From the NCBI RefSeq assembly GCF_004365635.1, contig NZ_SOBH01000003.1, forward strand, positions 646,345-710,344: a stretch of DNA of 64,000 nt. The letters run 5' to 3'. The position numbers and the translations under genes are program-made. How positions within the stretch are numbered: the stretch's first letter is position 1; each line of letters begins with the position of its first letter. Below are positions 28,040 through 36,415 of the stretch, piece after piece. The notes beneath the pieces were generated by a model. That model ran no database searches, was not told where the DNA came from, and saw only the letters and a list, made by a program, of their open reading frames with translations. Source of the stretch: Litoreibacter halocynthiae. GTDB taxonomy: Bacteria; Pseudomonadota; Alphaproteobacteria; Rhodobacterales; Rhodobacteraceae.

Positions 28040-29113
28040 ATGTCAGACACAAGCCACGGGACAGGCGGGCTGACTTTTGACAAGTCCAAGCGCCAATGGC
28101 CGAACGAGTTGAATGTTCTGGCCGCGCTTTTTCTGATTATCGGAATCTTCGAGGTGCTCGGCGCAATCTTCGTCGGACAGAGTCTTTTGTTCGATAGCAA
28201 TGACCGCTTTGACAGCATCTTCAACGAGCAGCGTTTGCGGATTATCATCATTCAGGTCGCCATTGTGGGCATTATCGCCCTTGGCGTGACGCAGGTGATC
28301 ATCACGGCTGGTATTGATCTGTCGTCCGGCTCTGTGCTGGGTGCGACCGCGATGATCGCGATGAGTTTCGCGCAGGTGTCGGTCGTGAACGGCAACCCCA
28401 ACCCCAAGGCGATCTTTGGCCCGGCATTTCTGGATTTGCCTGTGCTTGTTCCCATATTTGTAGGGCTTGGATGCGGGATACTGGCAGGGATAGTAAACGG
28501 AATCCTTGTGGCGTATTCGCGCATTCCCCCGTTTATCGCGACCCTCGGCATGATGCTCTTTGCGCGCGGTGTTGCGCAGTGGTGGTCCAGCGGCAACCCT
28601 GTTTCCTTTCCCACCGAGAGCTATGCCAAGATCGGTGCTGGCATGATGCCAGTGATCATTTTCCTTGCATTGGCCGTGCTGTTCCACCTCGTCATGAACT
28701 ACACAATTTACGGCAAGCACACCTACGCCATCGGCTCGAACGAGGCGGCGGCGAGAATGTCCGGGATCAACGTGCCGCGCCATCTGGTCTTGGTCTACGC
28801 GATTGCGGGCATGCTGGCAGGTTTGTCTGCGGTGATCCTGACCTCCAAAAACCTGACCGCCCAATCGGGTATGGGTCTCTCCTATGAACTGGATGCAATT
28901 GCCATGGCGGTTATTGGCGGCGTGTCCCTGTTTGGCGGGCGCGGGTCGATTATCGGCACCGTGATCGGAGCCCTGATCATCGGGGTTATCACGTCCGGCT
29001 TCACCTTCCTGCGCTTGGGCGCATTCTATCAGGAAATGGTGCTTGGGTGCATTATCGTGGGTGCTGTTGCACTTGATCAATGGCAGCAAAAACGCGCTGC
29101 AGCAAAAGCTTAA
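28040..29113 (+). CDS. iatP: inositol ABC transporter permease
   Basis: A 357-residue CUT2-type inner-membrane permease with about ten helices. Characteristic segments are TAGIDLSSGSVLGATAM, IPPFIATLGMMLFARG, the cytoplasmic loop GKHTYAIGSNEAAARMSGINV and GGVSLFGGRGSIIGTV. The N-terminal cytoplasmic tail before the first helix (LNVLAALFLIIGIFEV) is about 30 residues long. It lies between the binding-protein and ATPase genes with short gaps (95 and 15 bp). The inositol assignment comes from context with iol genes. Confidence 0.88.
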   Translation: MSDTSHGTGGLTFDKSKRQWPNELNVLAALFLIIGIFEVLGAIFVGQSLLFDSNDRFDSIFNEQRLRIIIIQVAIVGIIALGVTQVIITAGIDLSSGSVLGATAMIAMSFAQVSVVNGNPNPKAIFGPAFLDLPVLVPIFVGLGCGILAGIVNGILVAYSRIPPFIATLGMMLFARGVAQWWSSGNPVSFPTESYAKIGAGMMPVIIFLALAVLFHLVMNYTIYGKHTYAIGSNEAAARMSGINVPRHLVLVYAIAGMLAGLSAVILTSKNLTAQSGMGLSYELDAIAMAVIGGVSLFGGRGSIIGTVIGALIIGVITSGFTFLRLGAFYQEMVLGCIIVGAVALDQWQQKRAAAKA

Positions 29114-29128
29114 GGAAGGGGTCTAGAG

Positions 29129-29902
29129 ATGTCGGATACTATTCTGGAAACCACGGACCTGACCAAGCATTATGGCGGGGTCCATGCGCTGGAGGGGGCG
29201 AACTTCGTCCTCAAACGCGGGGAGCATGTTGCCATCATGGGCGACAACGGCGCGGGCAAATCCACATTCGTTCGCCAGATCACAGGTGTCGAGCAGCGCA
29301 CCCGTGGCACGGTCGTCTTTGATGGGGAGAAGGTCAATTTTGCCGGGCCGTTGGACGCTCGCGAAGCTGGTATTGAAACGGTGTTTCAAACTCTTGCGCT
29401 GGCCGATGATCTAAATGTGCCTGACAACTTGTTCTTGGGCCGTGAAAAGACGAAATGGAACTTCTTAGGGCCGTTTCGTATGCTGGATTACAAAGCGATG
29501 CGCGCAGACACTATTGCCGGTCTTGAAAAGACAGGCGTTAAAATTCCCAACATCAAAAACACCATTGCCAATATGTCGGGCGGTCAGCGCCAATGCGTGG
29601 CCATTGCGCGCACGGCCACGTTTGCAAGTAAACTGACCATCATGGACGAGCCCACCGCTGCCTTGGGCGTGCAGGAGACCGCGCAGGTGGAAAACATCAT
29701 CCGCACCCTAAAGGAGCAGGGCGAAAGCTTGATCCTTGTCTCTCATAACATGCGGCAGGTGTTTGATCTGGTCGACCGGATTATCGTGTTTCGTCGGGGG
29801 CGCATGGTCGCTAATCTCAACAAGGAAGACACCAACGGCGAGGATGTGGTGGCCTACATCACAGGGGCAAAAACTGGCGCGGAGTATGAAGGTGCGGCTT
29901 AA
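29129..29902 (+). CDS. iatA: inositol ABC transporter ATP-binding protein, single cassette
   Basis: A 257-residue ATPase with one complete ABC cassette: Walker A GDNGAGKST, signature MSGGQRQ, Walker B KLTIMDEPTA, and the switch His in LVSHNM. This differs from the double-cassette, 500-residue ATPase of the other sugar operon in this window, so a functional transporter would use a homodimer. Single-cassette ATPases are usual for the FrcA-like branch that includes alphaproteobacterial inositol and fructose importers. Its 3' end overlaps the next small gene by 17 bp. Confidence 0.9.
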   Translation: MSDTILETTDLTKHYGGVHALEGANFVLKRGEHVAIMGDNGAGKSTFVRQITGVEQRTRGTVVFDGEKVNFAGPLDAREAGIETVFQTLALADDLNVPDNLFLGREKTKWNFLGPFRMLDYKAMRADTIAGLEKTGVKIPNIKNTIANMSGGQRQCVAIARTATFASKLTIMDEPTAALGVQETAQVENIIRTLKEQGESLILVSHNMRQVFDLVDRIIVFRRGRMVANLNKEDTNGEDVVAYITGAKTGAEYEGAA

Positions 29903-30107
29903 GCTGTTCGATCTGGATATTCCGTTCTTTCTTCCCGTGTGGCGGCGGGTTTTGGCGGTCGCCATTCCGGCGCTTTGGGGGGCGTTCGAATTCTTGTCGG
30001 GCGCGGCCCTTTGGGGCGTGATCTTCTGGGGCATGGCTGGAATAGCGGCCTGGAAATTCTGGACCGCTGACTGGTCAGCGGTCGCAGCAATGGATAAGGA
30101 TACATAA
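29886..30107 (+). CDS. small two-helix membrane protein
   Basis: A 73-residue protein whose ATG lies inside the end of the ATPase gene, in a different frame. Two hydrophobic stretches (VLAVAIPALWGAFEFL and ALWGVIFWGMAGIAAW) predict a helical hairpin. No family could be named. It sits between the transporter and its regulator on the same strand. The translational overlap suggests a real product, possibly an accessory of the transporter. I infer that it is not a shadow because the overlap is only 17 bp and the composition is membrane-like. Confidence 0.6.
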   Translation: MKVRLKLFDLDIPFFLPVWRRVLAVAIPALWGAFEFLSGAALWGVIFWGMAGIAAWKFWTADWSAVAAMDKDT

Positions 30108-30128
30108 AACTGGACTGGGGGGCATAAT

Positions 30129-31133
30129 TTGGCGGTCACGCTCAAAGACGTTGCAGAGCGCGCAGGCGTTTCCCGCTCCGCGGTTTCCCGCACCTTTACC
30201 GAAGGTGCATCGGTATCGGAAAAAACCCGATCAAAGGTCCAAAAGGCTGCTGACGCTTTGGGCTATAGCCCGAATGCACTGGCGTCATCGTTGACAACTG
30301 GCCGAACCAAATTGATCGGGCTGGTTTCCAACAACTTTCACAACCCTATTTTTTTGGAAGTATTCGACGGTTTCACCAAGGGGTTGCAAGCCCGTGGCTT
30401 GAGGCCATTGCTGGTCAACCTCACGGATGAGGTCAGTCCGGAAAACTCGATCCGAATGCTGCGCGCATATTCGGTCGATGGGGTGATTGTCGCGTCATCC
30501 ACATTGCCCGCCAGCTTTGCAGAAGCCTTTAAAGACGCGGGCGTTCCTGTGGTCCATTCCTTTGGCCGACAATCGGCAAGCCCCAAGGTCAATGTGCTTG
30601 GGATCGACAATATCGAAGCAGGCCGGTTGGCCGCGAAGACACTTCTTGCCCGAGGCTATAAGCGGTTGGCCTTCATGGGGGGGCCGAAAACCGCGACTTC
30701 GACACAGGACCGCTTGAAGGGGTTCGAGGAAGTTATATCAGCAGCGCCGGATGTTGAGTTGTCGGTGAGTTTCGCCAGCAACTATTCTTTTGATGCTGGG
30801 CGCACAGAGATGACCCAGTTGCTGCAATCCAAACCTGCCGAAGCGTATTTCTGCGGTGATGATGTGCTGTCCATCGGCGCGTTGTCTGCCATTCAAAGTG
30901 CCGGAAAAAGAGTTCCCGAAGACATTGGCGTCATTGGTCTGAACGACATGGAAATGGCTGGTTGGCAGAATATAAACCTGACGACGATCCATAACCCGAT
31001 AAAGCAGATCATCGCTTCATCGATTGAGCTGATTGAATCGTCGTTGAACGATGACACGCGCTACCCCGAAGCGCGGCTGTTCGCGTGTCACGTGGTCGAG
31101 CGCGGAACCTTGCGCCCACTACCACAGCCCTAG
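30129..31133 (+). CDS. LacI-family regulator of inositol genes
   Basis: A 334-residue LacI-type repressor: helix-turn-helix VTLKDVAERAGVSRSAVSRTF at the N-terminus, hinge helix SPNALASSLTTGRT, and a ligand-binding core with LIGLVSNNFHNPIF and FCGDDVLSIGAL. It begins with TTG preceded by a G-rich stretch, 21 bp after the small membrane gene. The two palindromes TGCAACCGGTTGCA flanking the iol region are its probable operators. Ligand would be inositol or a pathway intermediate. This is distinct from the DeoR-type IolR of Bacillus. Confidence 0.88.
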   Translation: MAVTLKDVAERAGVSRSAVSRTFTEGASVSEKTRSKVQKAADALGYSPNALASSLTTGRTKLIGLVSNNFHNPIFLEVFDGFTKGLQARGLRPLLVNLTDEVSPENSIRMLRAYSVDGVIVASSTLPASFAEAFKDAGVPVVHSFGRQSASPKVNVLGIDNIEAGRLAAKTLLARGYKRLAFMGGPKTATSTQDRLKGFEEVISAAPDVELSVSFASNYSFDAGRTEMTQLLQSKPAEAYFCGDDVLSIGALSAIQSAGKRVPEDIGVIGLNDMEMAGWQNINLTTIHNPIKQIIASSIELIESSLNDDTRYPEARLFACHVVERGTLRPLPQP

Positions 31134-31154
31134 GTTGTGATCCTAAGGCTGTGG
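31122..31154. terminator. bidirectional stem-loop between converging genes
   Basis: CCACAGCC at 31122-31129 pairs with GGCTGTGG at 31147-31154, extended inward by TAGG/CCTA. It lies across the stop of the plus-strand LacI gene and before the 3' end of the convergent Gfo/Idh gene, so it can end transcription from either side. There is no long T-run. Confidence 0.65.
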
Positions 31155-31166
31155 CTTGAGGTCGCT

Positions 31167-32321
31167 TTATCTGAACATCGGCGGGCGTGCGTCCAGCCAA
31201 ATTCCGTCTTTCTTACCGGACTCTGCAACGGCATAGACCGCCGCCATTGACCGCAGGCCATCTTCAGCCCTTGGATAGAGATTGGCCGCCGGATCCATGT
31301 CGCGACCTTCCTTGCGCGCGGTAATCGCTTCGGCCAGATCGGTATAGATATTGGCGAAGGCCAGCGGCATCCCTTCGGCATGACCAATGGTGACGCGAGT
31401 GGTTCGGTCAGCTTCGGGCGAAAGGTTCGCCTCGCCCCGCTCGATGATTTGAAGTCGTTCACCAAGAGGCATGTAGTAGAGTTGGTTCGGGTGCTCTTGC
31501 GACCAGCGCAAACCTCCGGTTTCGCCAAAAACCTGAATGCTGAGGCCGTGTTGGCGGCCAATGGCGATTGAACTGGTCCAGAGCCGCCCAACCGCGCCGC
31601 CATCCATGCGGAAGTTTACCATCGCGTCATCTTCGAGCGTGCGAACGTCGATACATGAAACGGTATCTGCCGCCAGTTTGGTCACTTCCTGACCAGTCAC
31701 GAAGCTGGCCATGTGCATCGCGTGGATACCACAATCGGCAAATTGAGCGGACACTCCGACTTGAGCCGGATCATACCTCCAGCGGACGCGGGGGTTGTTG
31801 GCATCGGCTGCGTCGGCGTGGTGTCCATGGGCGAATTCGGCGTTAACCAGCCGAACTTTGCCGATGTCACCACGGGCGACCATTGCTTTCATATGACGAA
31901 CCAAAGAATAGCCCGTATAGCCGTAGTTGACCGCACATATGTTGCCCGTAGTTCGGGCGATTTTAACGATCTCTTCACCTTCTTCCACTGTCATGGTCAT
32001 GGGTTTTTCACACAGCACGTGAAAGCCGTTTTCCAAGAAGGCTTTGGTGATTTCGAAATGGGTTGAGTTGGGTGTCGCAACCGTCACCAGATCGACGCGG
32101 TCATCGCGCTTTTTCTCAGCGCTCAGCATGTCTTGCCAGTCACCATACGCACGGTCGCCAAGGCCGAGGCGTTTGCCATAGTCGATGCCTTCTTGCGACC
32201 GGTGGTCAAGCGCACCCGCGGTGAACTCGAACAGGCTATCAAGTCCGGAGCCAAGCCTGTGTGCCGGTCCGATCTGGCTGCCTTCGCCGCCACCAATCAT
32301 GCCCCATTTTAGTTTCTTCAT
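31167..32321 (-). CDS. Gfo/Idh/MocA-family oxidoreductase in the iol cluster
   Basis: A 384-residue dehydrogenase: GMIGGGEGSQIGPAHR at the dinucleotide fold, CEKPMTMTVEEG with the catalytic Lys, and FADCGIHAMHMASF with the active-site His. It is similar in length and motif pattern to the dehydrogenase at 21709-22842. It is the last gene of a three-gene minus-strand operon with iolE and another Gfo/Idh gene. It probably oxidises an inositol isomer or inosose-derived sugar; scyllo- or chiro-inositol dehydrogenase would be reasonable. Confidence 0.88.
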   Translation of the reverse strand: MKKLKWGMIGGGEGSQIGPAHRLGSGLDSLFEFTAGALDHRSQEGIDYGKRLGLGDRAYGDWQDMLSAEKKRDDRVDLVTVATPNSTHFEITKAFLENGFHVLCEKPMTMTVEEGEEIVKIARTTGNICAVNYGYTGYSLVRHMKAMVARGDIGKVRLVNAEFAHGHHADAADANNPRVRWRYDPAQVGVSAQFADCGIHAMHMASFVTGQEVTKLAADTVSCIDVRTLEDDAMVNFRMDGGAVGRLWTSSIAIGRQHGLSIQVFGETGGLRWSQEHPNQLYYMPLGERLQIIERGEANLSPEADRTTRVTIGHAEGMPLAFANIYTDLAEAITARKEGRDMDPAANLYPRAEDGLRSMAAVYAVAESGKKDGIWLDARPPMFR

Positions 32322-32384
32322 GGCATCTGTCTTTCGCTAAAATCTATCTTGCAGGTTTTGTATTCGGGCAAATGTCGCGGTTTC

Positions 32385-33272
32385 CTAGAACCCGATGCTT
32401 TCGAGGTATTTGCGGTTGCTTTCTGCGTCTTCCAACGGGGTGCCGGGCATCGAGGGATCGCAATCCTGCTCGACAGTGCACCAGCCTTCGAAACCGGCAT
32501 CAAGCAGAACTTGCCGCACAGCCGGGAAGTCAACGTCGCCTTGGCCGAGGTTGCAGAAAATTCCCTGACCACAGGCTTTGTAGAAGTCGGTGCGATTGGC
32601 GACCACGTCAGCCTTTACAACGGGATCAATGTCCTTGAAGTGCATGTAGCTGATCCGCGCGACATGGCGCTTCATGAAGGCGACGGGATCGAAGCCCGCA
32701 TAGGAATGGTGGCCGGTGTCAAAGCAAATTTTCAGGATGCTTTCGTCGACCTCTGACAACAGCCGCTCCAACTCGGGCTCGAAATCCATGAACCCGCCTG
32801 CATGGGCGTGTATGCCGACGGTGAGCCCATATTCTTCCGTCCCCATTTTGGCGATTGCCGCGATCCGGTCGCGGAATGCGGCCCATTCCGCATCGTCCAT
32901 TTGTTCAGCCTCGCCCGCACGACCTGCCGTGGGGGCGCGACGCGGGGAGATGCTATCAATCAGCACGAGATGCTTCGCGCCGTGCGCAACAAGCGCCTTG
33001 CAGGTCCGGACGGAGGCATCCATGACCTCATCCCACTTCGTCGCATCATGGAAGGGCCGAAAGACCACGCCGCCGATGATGCTGAGGTCGTTCTTGGCAA
33101 GCTCATCGGCCAATATGGCGGGGTCTTCCGGCATGTAGCCGATGGGTCCAAGCTCGATCCCCTTATATCCGGCCTTGGCACATTGCTGCAGGACGGATTG
33201 CCAAGACGGGTAGGCCGGATCAGATGCAAACTCGATGCCCCAGGAACAGGGCGCATTACCTATTTTGATCAT
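32385..33272 (-). CDS. iolE: inosose dehydratase
   Basis: Dehydrates 2-keto-myo-inositol (scyllo-inosose) to the diketone substrate of IolD. It is a 295-residue TIM-barrel protein of the xylose isomerase-like superfamily. Diagnostic blocks are IGNAPCSWGIEFA at the N-terminus, GYKGIELGPIGYMPEDP, SIIGGVVFRPFHD, GIHAHAGGFMDFEPELERL, CFDTGHHSYAGFDP and YMHFKDIDP. I chose the ATG at 33272 (MIKIGNAP); the upstream extension is unlike the family. It is located in the minus-strand operon divergent from iolDCBJG. Confidence 0.93.
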   Translation of the reverse strand: MIKIGNAPCSWGIEFASDPAYPSWQSVLQQCAKAGYKGIELGPIGYMPEDPAILADELAKNDLSIIGGVVFRPFHDATKWDEVMDASVRTCKALVAHGAKHLVLIDSISPRRAPTAGRAGEAEQMDDAEWAAFRDRIAAIAKMGTEEYGLTVGIHAHAGGFMDFEPELERLLSEVDESILKICFDTGHHSYAGFDPVAFMKRHVARISYMHFKDIDPVVKADVVANRTDFYKACGQGIFCNLGQGDVDFPAVRQVLLDAGFEGWCTVEQDCDPSMPGTPLEDAESNRKYLESIGF

Positions 33273-33286
33273 ATTGCAGAACCTTA

Positions 33287-34390
33287 TCAGTAGTCTTTGA
33301 TGGTGACCCAAGCCTGCTTTTGGCTGGACTCAAGCGCGGCCATGACCACGCGATTGACCTCCATACCTTCGGCAAAGGTGGGCCAGATTGGACGGTTTTC
33401 GTGGATCGCGCGCAGGAAATCATGCGCTTCGATGATTATTTGATCTTGGTAGCCTGTGCCATGACCCGGCCCTTGGCAGAATGGCAGGTAATCCGGGTGG
33501 GCGGGGCCAGTCAAGATTTTGCGGAAACCGCGTTCGGCCTCCGGCCCGTCCATTGTGTAAAGATGGAGCGCATTCTGGTCTTCCTGATCGAAGCGGATGG
33601 CACCTTTGGTTCCGTGGATTTCGTAGGCGTAGCCCATCTTGCGGCCTGTCGCGACACGGCTGAAGAACAAGTGCCCCTGCGCGCCGCTGTCAAAGCGGAC
33701 CATCATTTGAGCTTGGTCATCGTTGGTGACAGGCACGTCGCCACGCGTCTTGTGTACGGTTTCAACCGATGCGCAGAGCGCAGCAATCGGCCCGATAATC
33801 GCCCGCGCGGCGTTGATCATGTGCGGGGCCAAATCCCCCATCGTGCCATTTGCATCGCCGTCTGTTCGCCACGAAGCCGGAGCTTGCGGGTCGGCATAAA
33901 AGTCTTCTGTGTGCTCGCCGCGAAACCAAGTGATCTCGCCGATACGCCCGTCCGCCACCAGTTGTCGGGCATATTGGGAGGCGGGCGTGCGAATGTAGTT
34001 GAAGCCGACCATATTTACGGCACCGGCGCGCTCTGCGGCGGCGACCATGGCGCGGCTGTCTGACAGGTTGGCACCCAGCGGTTTTTCACAAAACACGGGC
34101 TTGCCCTGGGCAAAGGCGGCTTTGGCAATTTCGCGATGGGTTTCTTGTGGCGAGGCGATGATAACTGCATCAATGTCTGGGTCGGTGACCAGCACCCGCC
34201 AGTCGGTGGTGGCGCGGGCGAATCCGAAAGATTTGCGGTACCGCTCTGCTGACCCCTCGGTCCTTGCACAGACCATCTCTAGCTTGGGCCGGAGCGGTGT
34301 ATCGAACACGCCACCAACGGCTGCATAGGCTACAGCATGCGCCTTGCCCATATAGCCACCGCCGACAATCCCGACCTTCAATTCCGTCAT
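33287..34390 (-). CDS. Gfo/Idh/MocA-family oxidoreductase, first gene of the minus-strand iol operon
   Basis: A 367-residue dehydrogenase: GIVGGGYMGKAHAVAY nucleotide-binding loop, CEKPLGANLSDS with the catalytic Lys, and MGDLAPHMINAAR near the active-site His. An AAGGACG ribosome site precedes the ATG at 34390. It is directly downstream of the palindromic operator and is 14 bp from iolE. Alphaproteobacterial iol clusters often carry additional Idh-like genes for inositol epimers; the exact substrate cannot be read. Confidence 0.88.
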   Translation of the reverse strand: MTELKVGIVGGGYMGKAHAVAYAAVGGVFDTPLRPKLEMVCARTEGSAERYRKSFGFARATTDWRVLVTDPDIDAVIIASPQETHREIAKAAFAQGKPVFCEKPLGANLSDSRAMVAAAERAGAVNMVGFNYIRTPASQYARQLVADGRIGEITWFRGEHTEDFYADPQAPASWRTDGDANGTMGDLAPHMINAARAIIGPIAALCASVETVHKTRGDVPVTNDDQAQMMVRFDSGAQGHLFFSRVATGRKMGYAYEIHGTKGAIRFDQEDQNALHLYTMDGPEAERGFRKILTGPAHPDYLPFCQGPGHGTGYQDQIIIEAHDFLRAIHENRPIWPTFAEGMEVNRVVMAALESSQKQAWVTIKDY

Positions 34391-34415
34391 TGCAACGTCC
34401 TTCTCAAAAAACCGA

Positions 34416-34431
34416 TTGCAACCGGTTGCAA
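34416..34431. promoter_or_regulatory. LacI-type operator in the iol divergent region
   Basis: TTGCAACCGGTTGCAA is a perfect 16-base palindrome, sharing its 14-base core and right flank with the site at 26543-26556. It lies 26 bp upstream of the minus-strand Gfo/Idh start and 81 bp upstream of iolD, and is placed to repress both directions. The probable repressor is the LacI protein at 30129-31133. Confidence 0.75.
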
Positions 34432-34511
34432 AATGCGTAACCTTGTTTGGCACAGGTGGTCAATAAGAAAAGTAGCCCACCCGAATTTGAACCTGCTTTC
34501 AGGAGAACACC

Positions 34512-36377
34512 TTGGGACAGCCTACAGTAACCTTGACGACCGCGCAGGCAATTGTGCGTTACCTTGCCGCCCAGTTCATCGAAATTGACGGCGAAAATAC
34601 ACGGTTGTGCGGAGGCGGGTTTGGAATTTTCGGCCATGGCAATGTGACCTGCCTTGGCGAAGCTCTTCATGCCCATCAAGACGAACTGCCGCTCTATCGC
34701 GGGCAGAACGAGCAAGGTATGGGGTTCGCCGCCGCTGCTTATGCCAAAGCGCATCTGCGCCGCCGCTTCATGCTCTGCACCGCGTCCGCTGGCCCCGGCA
34801 CGGCGAACCTGTTGACGGCAGCAGCGCTCGCCCATGCCAACCGATTGCCGATGCTGATGCTGTGTGGTGATGCATTTCTGACCCGTCTGCCTGACCCTGT
34901 GCTGCAACAACTGGAGCATTTCGGAAACCCGACCTTCGGGGTTAACGACGCGTTCAAAGCGGTCAGCCGCTATTGGGACCGGATCACCCATCCTGCCCAG
35001 ATTCTACAGTCATTGCCTGCCGCTTTGAATACAATGCTGGACCCTGCGGATTGCGGACCGGCGTTCCTTGGCCTGCCTCAGGATGTGCAGGGATGGACCT
35101 ATGACTATCCGCTCTCATTTTTCGATGAACAGGTGCATCGCATTCGTCGCCAAGCCGCTGACGTAGAGGAGATTTCAGACGCGGCGGCTTTGCTCGGCTC
35201 CGCAAAACGTCCGATGATCATCGCAGGGGGTGGCGTCCAGTATTCCGGCGCCGTGGCCGAACTGACAAAATTCGCCGAGGCACATGGAATCCCTGTCGTG
35301 GAAACCATTGCGGGTCGTGCCAACCTGTTGGACAACCATGCGCTAAACATTGGCCCGATTGGTGTCACCGGATCGGATTCTGCGAATGCAATTGCCGAGA
35401 AGGCTGACGTAATCTTGGCCGTAGGCACGCGGTTGCAGGACTTCACAACAGGCTCGTGGACGGCTTTCGACCATGACGCCCGCATCATCGGGCTAAATGC
35501 GGCGCGGCATGATGCGGCCAAGCACATGTCGATGACTGTCGTGGGTGATGCAAAGCTGGGGCTGATTGCTTTGGGTGACGCGCTCGACGGCTATGAAACA
35601 CCATCTGAATGGACTGCGTTTGCGCAGAAAGAACGTGCCAAGTGGAACGACTACGTCGCTGAAAATACCCGCATCAAGAACGGGCCTGCGTCCTACGCGC
35701 AGGCGATCGGTGCGGTGAATGCCGCAAGTGATCCACGGGACCGCGTTGTGGCTGCAGCGGGCGGTTTGCCCGCGGAGGTGACTGCGAACTGGCGAACGCT
35801 TGATATCGGCACAGTGGATGTGGAATTCGGCTTTTCGTGCATGGGGTATGAAATCGCGGGCGGCTGGGGGGCTCGTATCGCTCAAGCGGAGAAAGAGCCT
35901 GATAAAGACACCATCGTCTTTACCGGTGACGGGTCCTATTTGCTGATGAACTCCGACATTTATTCCTCGGTGCTGACCCAGAAAAAGATGATCATTCTGG
36001 TTCTGGATAACGGGGGCTTTGCGGTGATCAACAAGCTGCAAAACAATACCGGGAACGAGAGTTTCAACAATTTGATCGCGGACACGCCGACTGCCACGCA
36101 TCAGGTGAGTGTCGATTTTGAGGCCCATGCGAAGTCGATGGGCGCACTGGCGGAAACTGTTGATGCGCCCTCGGGGCTGGCGGAGGCATTCGCCCGCGCC
36201 AAAGCCGCCGACCGCACATATGTGATCTGCATGAAGGTCGATCCTTACGAGGGCTGGACCACGCAAGGCCATGCTTGGTGGGAAGTTGGCACGCCGCATA
36301 CGTCCGAAAGCACGAAGGTACGCGCCGCCCACAAGGATGTCGAAAGCACCCGTGCGAAACAGCGAAAGGGTGTGTAG
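34512..36377 (+). CDS. iolD: 3D-(3,5/4)-trihydroxycyclohexane-1,2-dione acylhydrolase
   Basis: Ring-opening step of inositol catabolism, hydrolysing the cyclic diketone to 5-deoxy-D-glucuronate with thiamine diphosphate. The 621-residue protein has the three-domain layout of the ThDP family: N-terminal PYR domain with GQNEQGMGFAA carrying the catalytic Glu, a central domain with ILAVGTRLQDFTTGS, and a PP domain with the GDGSYLLMNSDIYSS...N metal motif. Translation starts at TTG, with AGGAG at the proper distance. It is the first gene of iolDCBJG. Confidence 0.95.
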   Translation: MGQPTVTLTTAQAIVRYLAAQFIEIDGENTRLCGGGFGIFGHGNVTCLGEALHAHQDELPLYRGQNEQGMGFAAAAYAKAHLRRRFMLCTASAGPGTANLLTAAALAHANRLPMLMLCGDAFLTRLPDPVLQQLEHFGNPTFGVNDAFKAVSRYWDRITHPAQILQSLPAALNTMLDPADCGPAFLGLPQDVQGWTYDYPLSFFDEQVHRIRRQAADVEEISDAAALLGSAKRPMIIAGGGVQYSGAVAELTKFAEAHGIPVVETIAGRANLLDNHALNIGPIGVTGSDSANAIAEKADVILAVGTRLQDFTTGSWTAFDHDARIIGLNAARHDAAKHMSMTVVGDAKLGLIALGDALDGYETPSEWTAFAQKERAKWNDYVAENTRIKNGPASYAQAIGAVNAASDPRDRVVAAAGGLPAEVTANWRTLDIGTVDVEFGFSCMGYEIAGGWGARIAQAEKEPDKDTIVFTGDGSYLLMNSDIYSSVLTQKKMIILVLDNGGFAVINKLQNNTGNESFNNLIADTPTATHQVSVDFEAHAKSMGALAETVDAPSGLAEAFARAKAADRTYVICMKVDPYEGWTTQGHAWWEVGTPHTSESTKVRAAHKDVESTRAKQRKGV

Positions 36378-36415
36378 ATGCAGCCGATAGAACGAGTGAC
36401 TGCGGTGGCCGAGAA

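Noticed and set aside
28043..29089. 348-codon minus-strand frame opposite the inositol permease
   Set aside because: Antisense shadow of a clear membrane permease.
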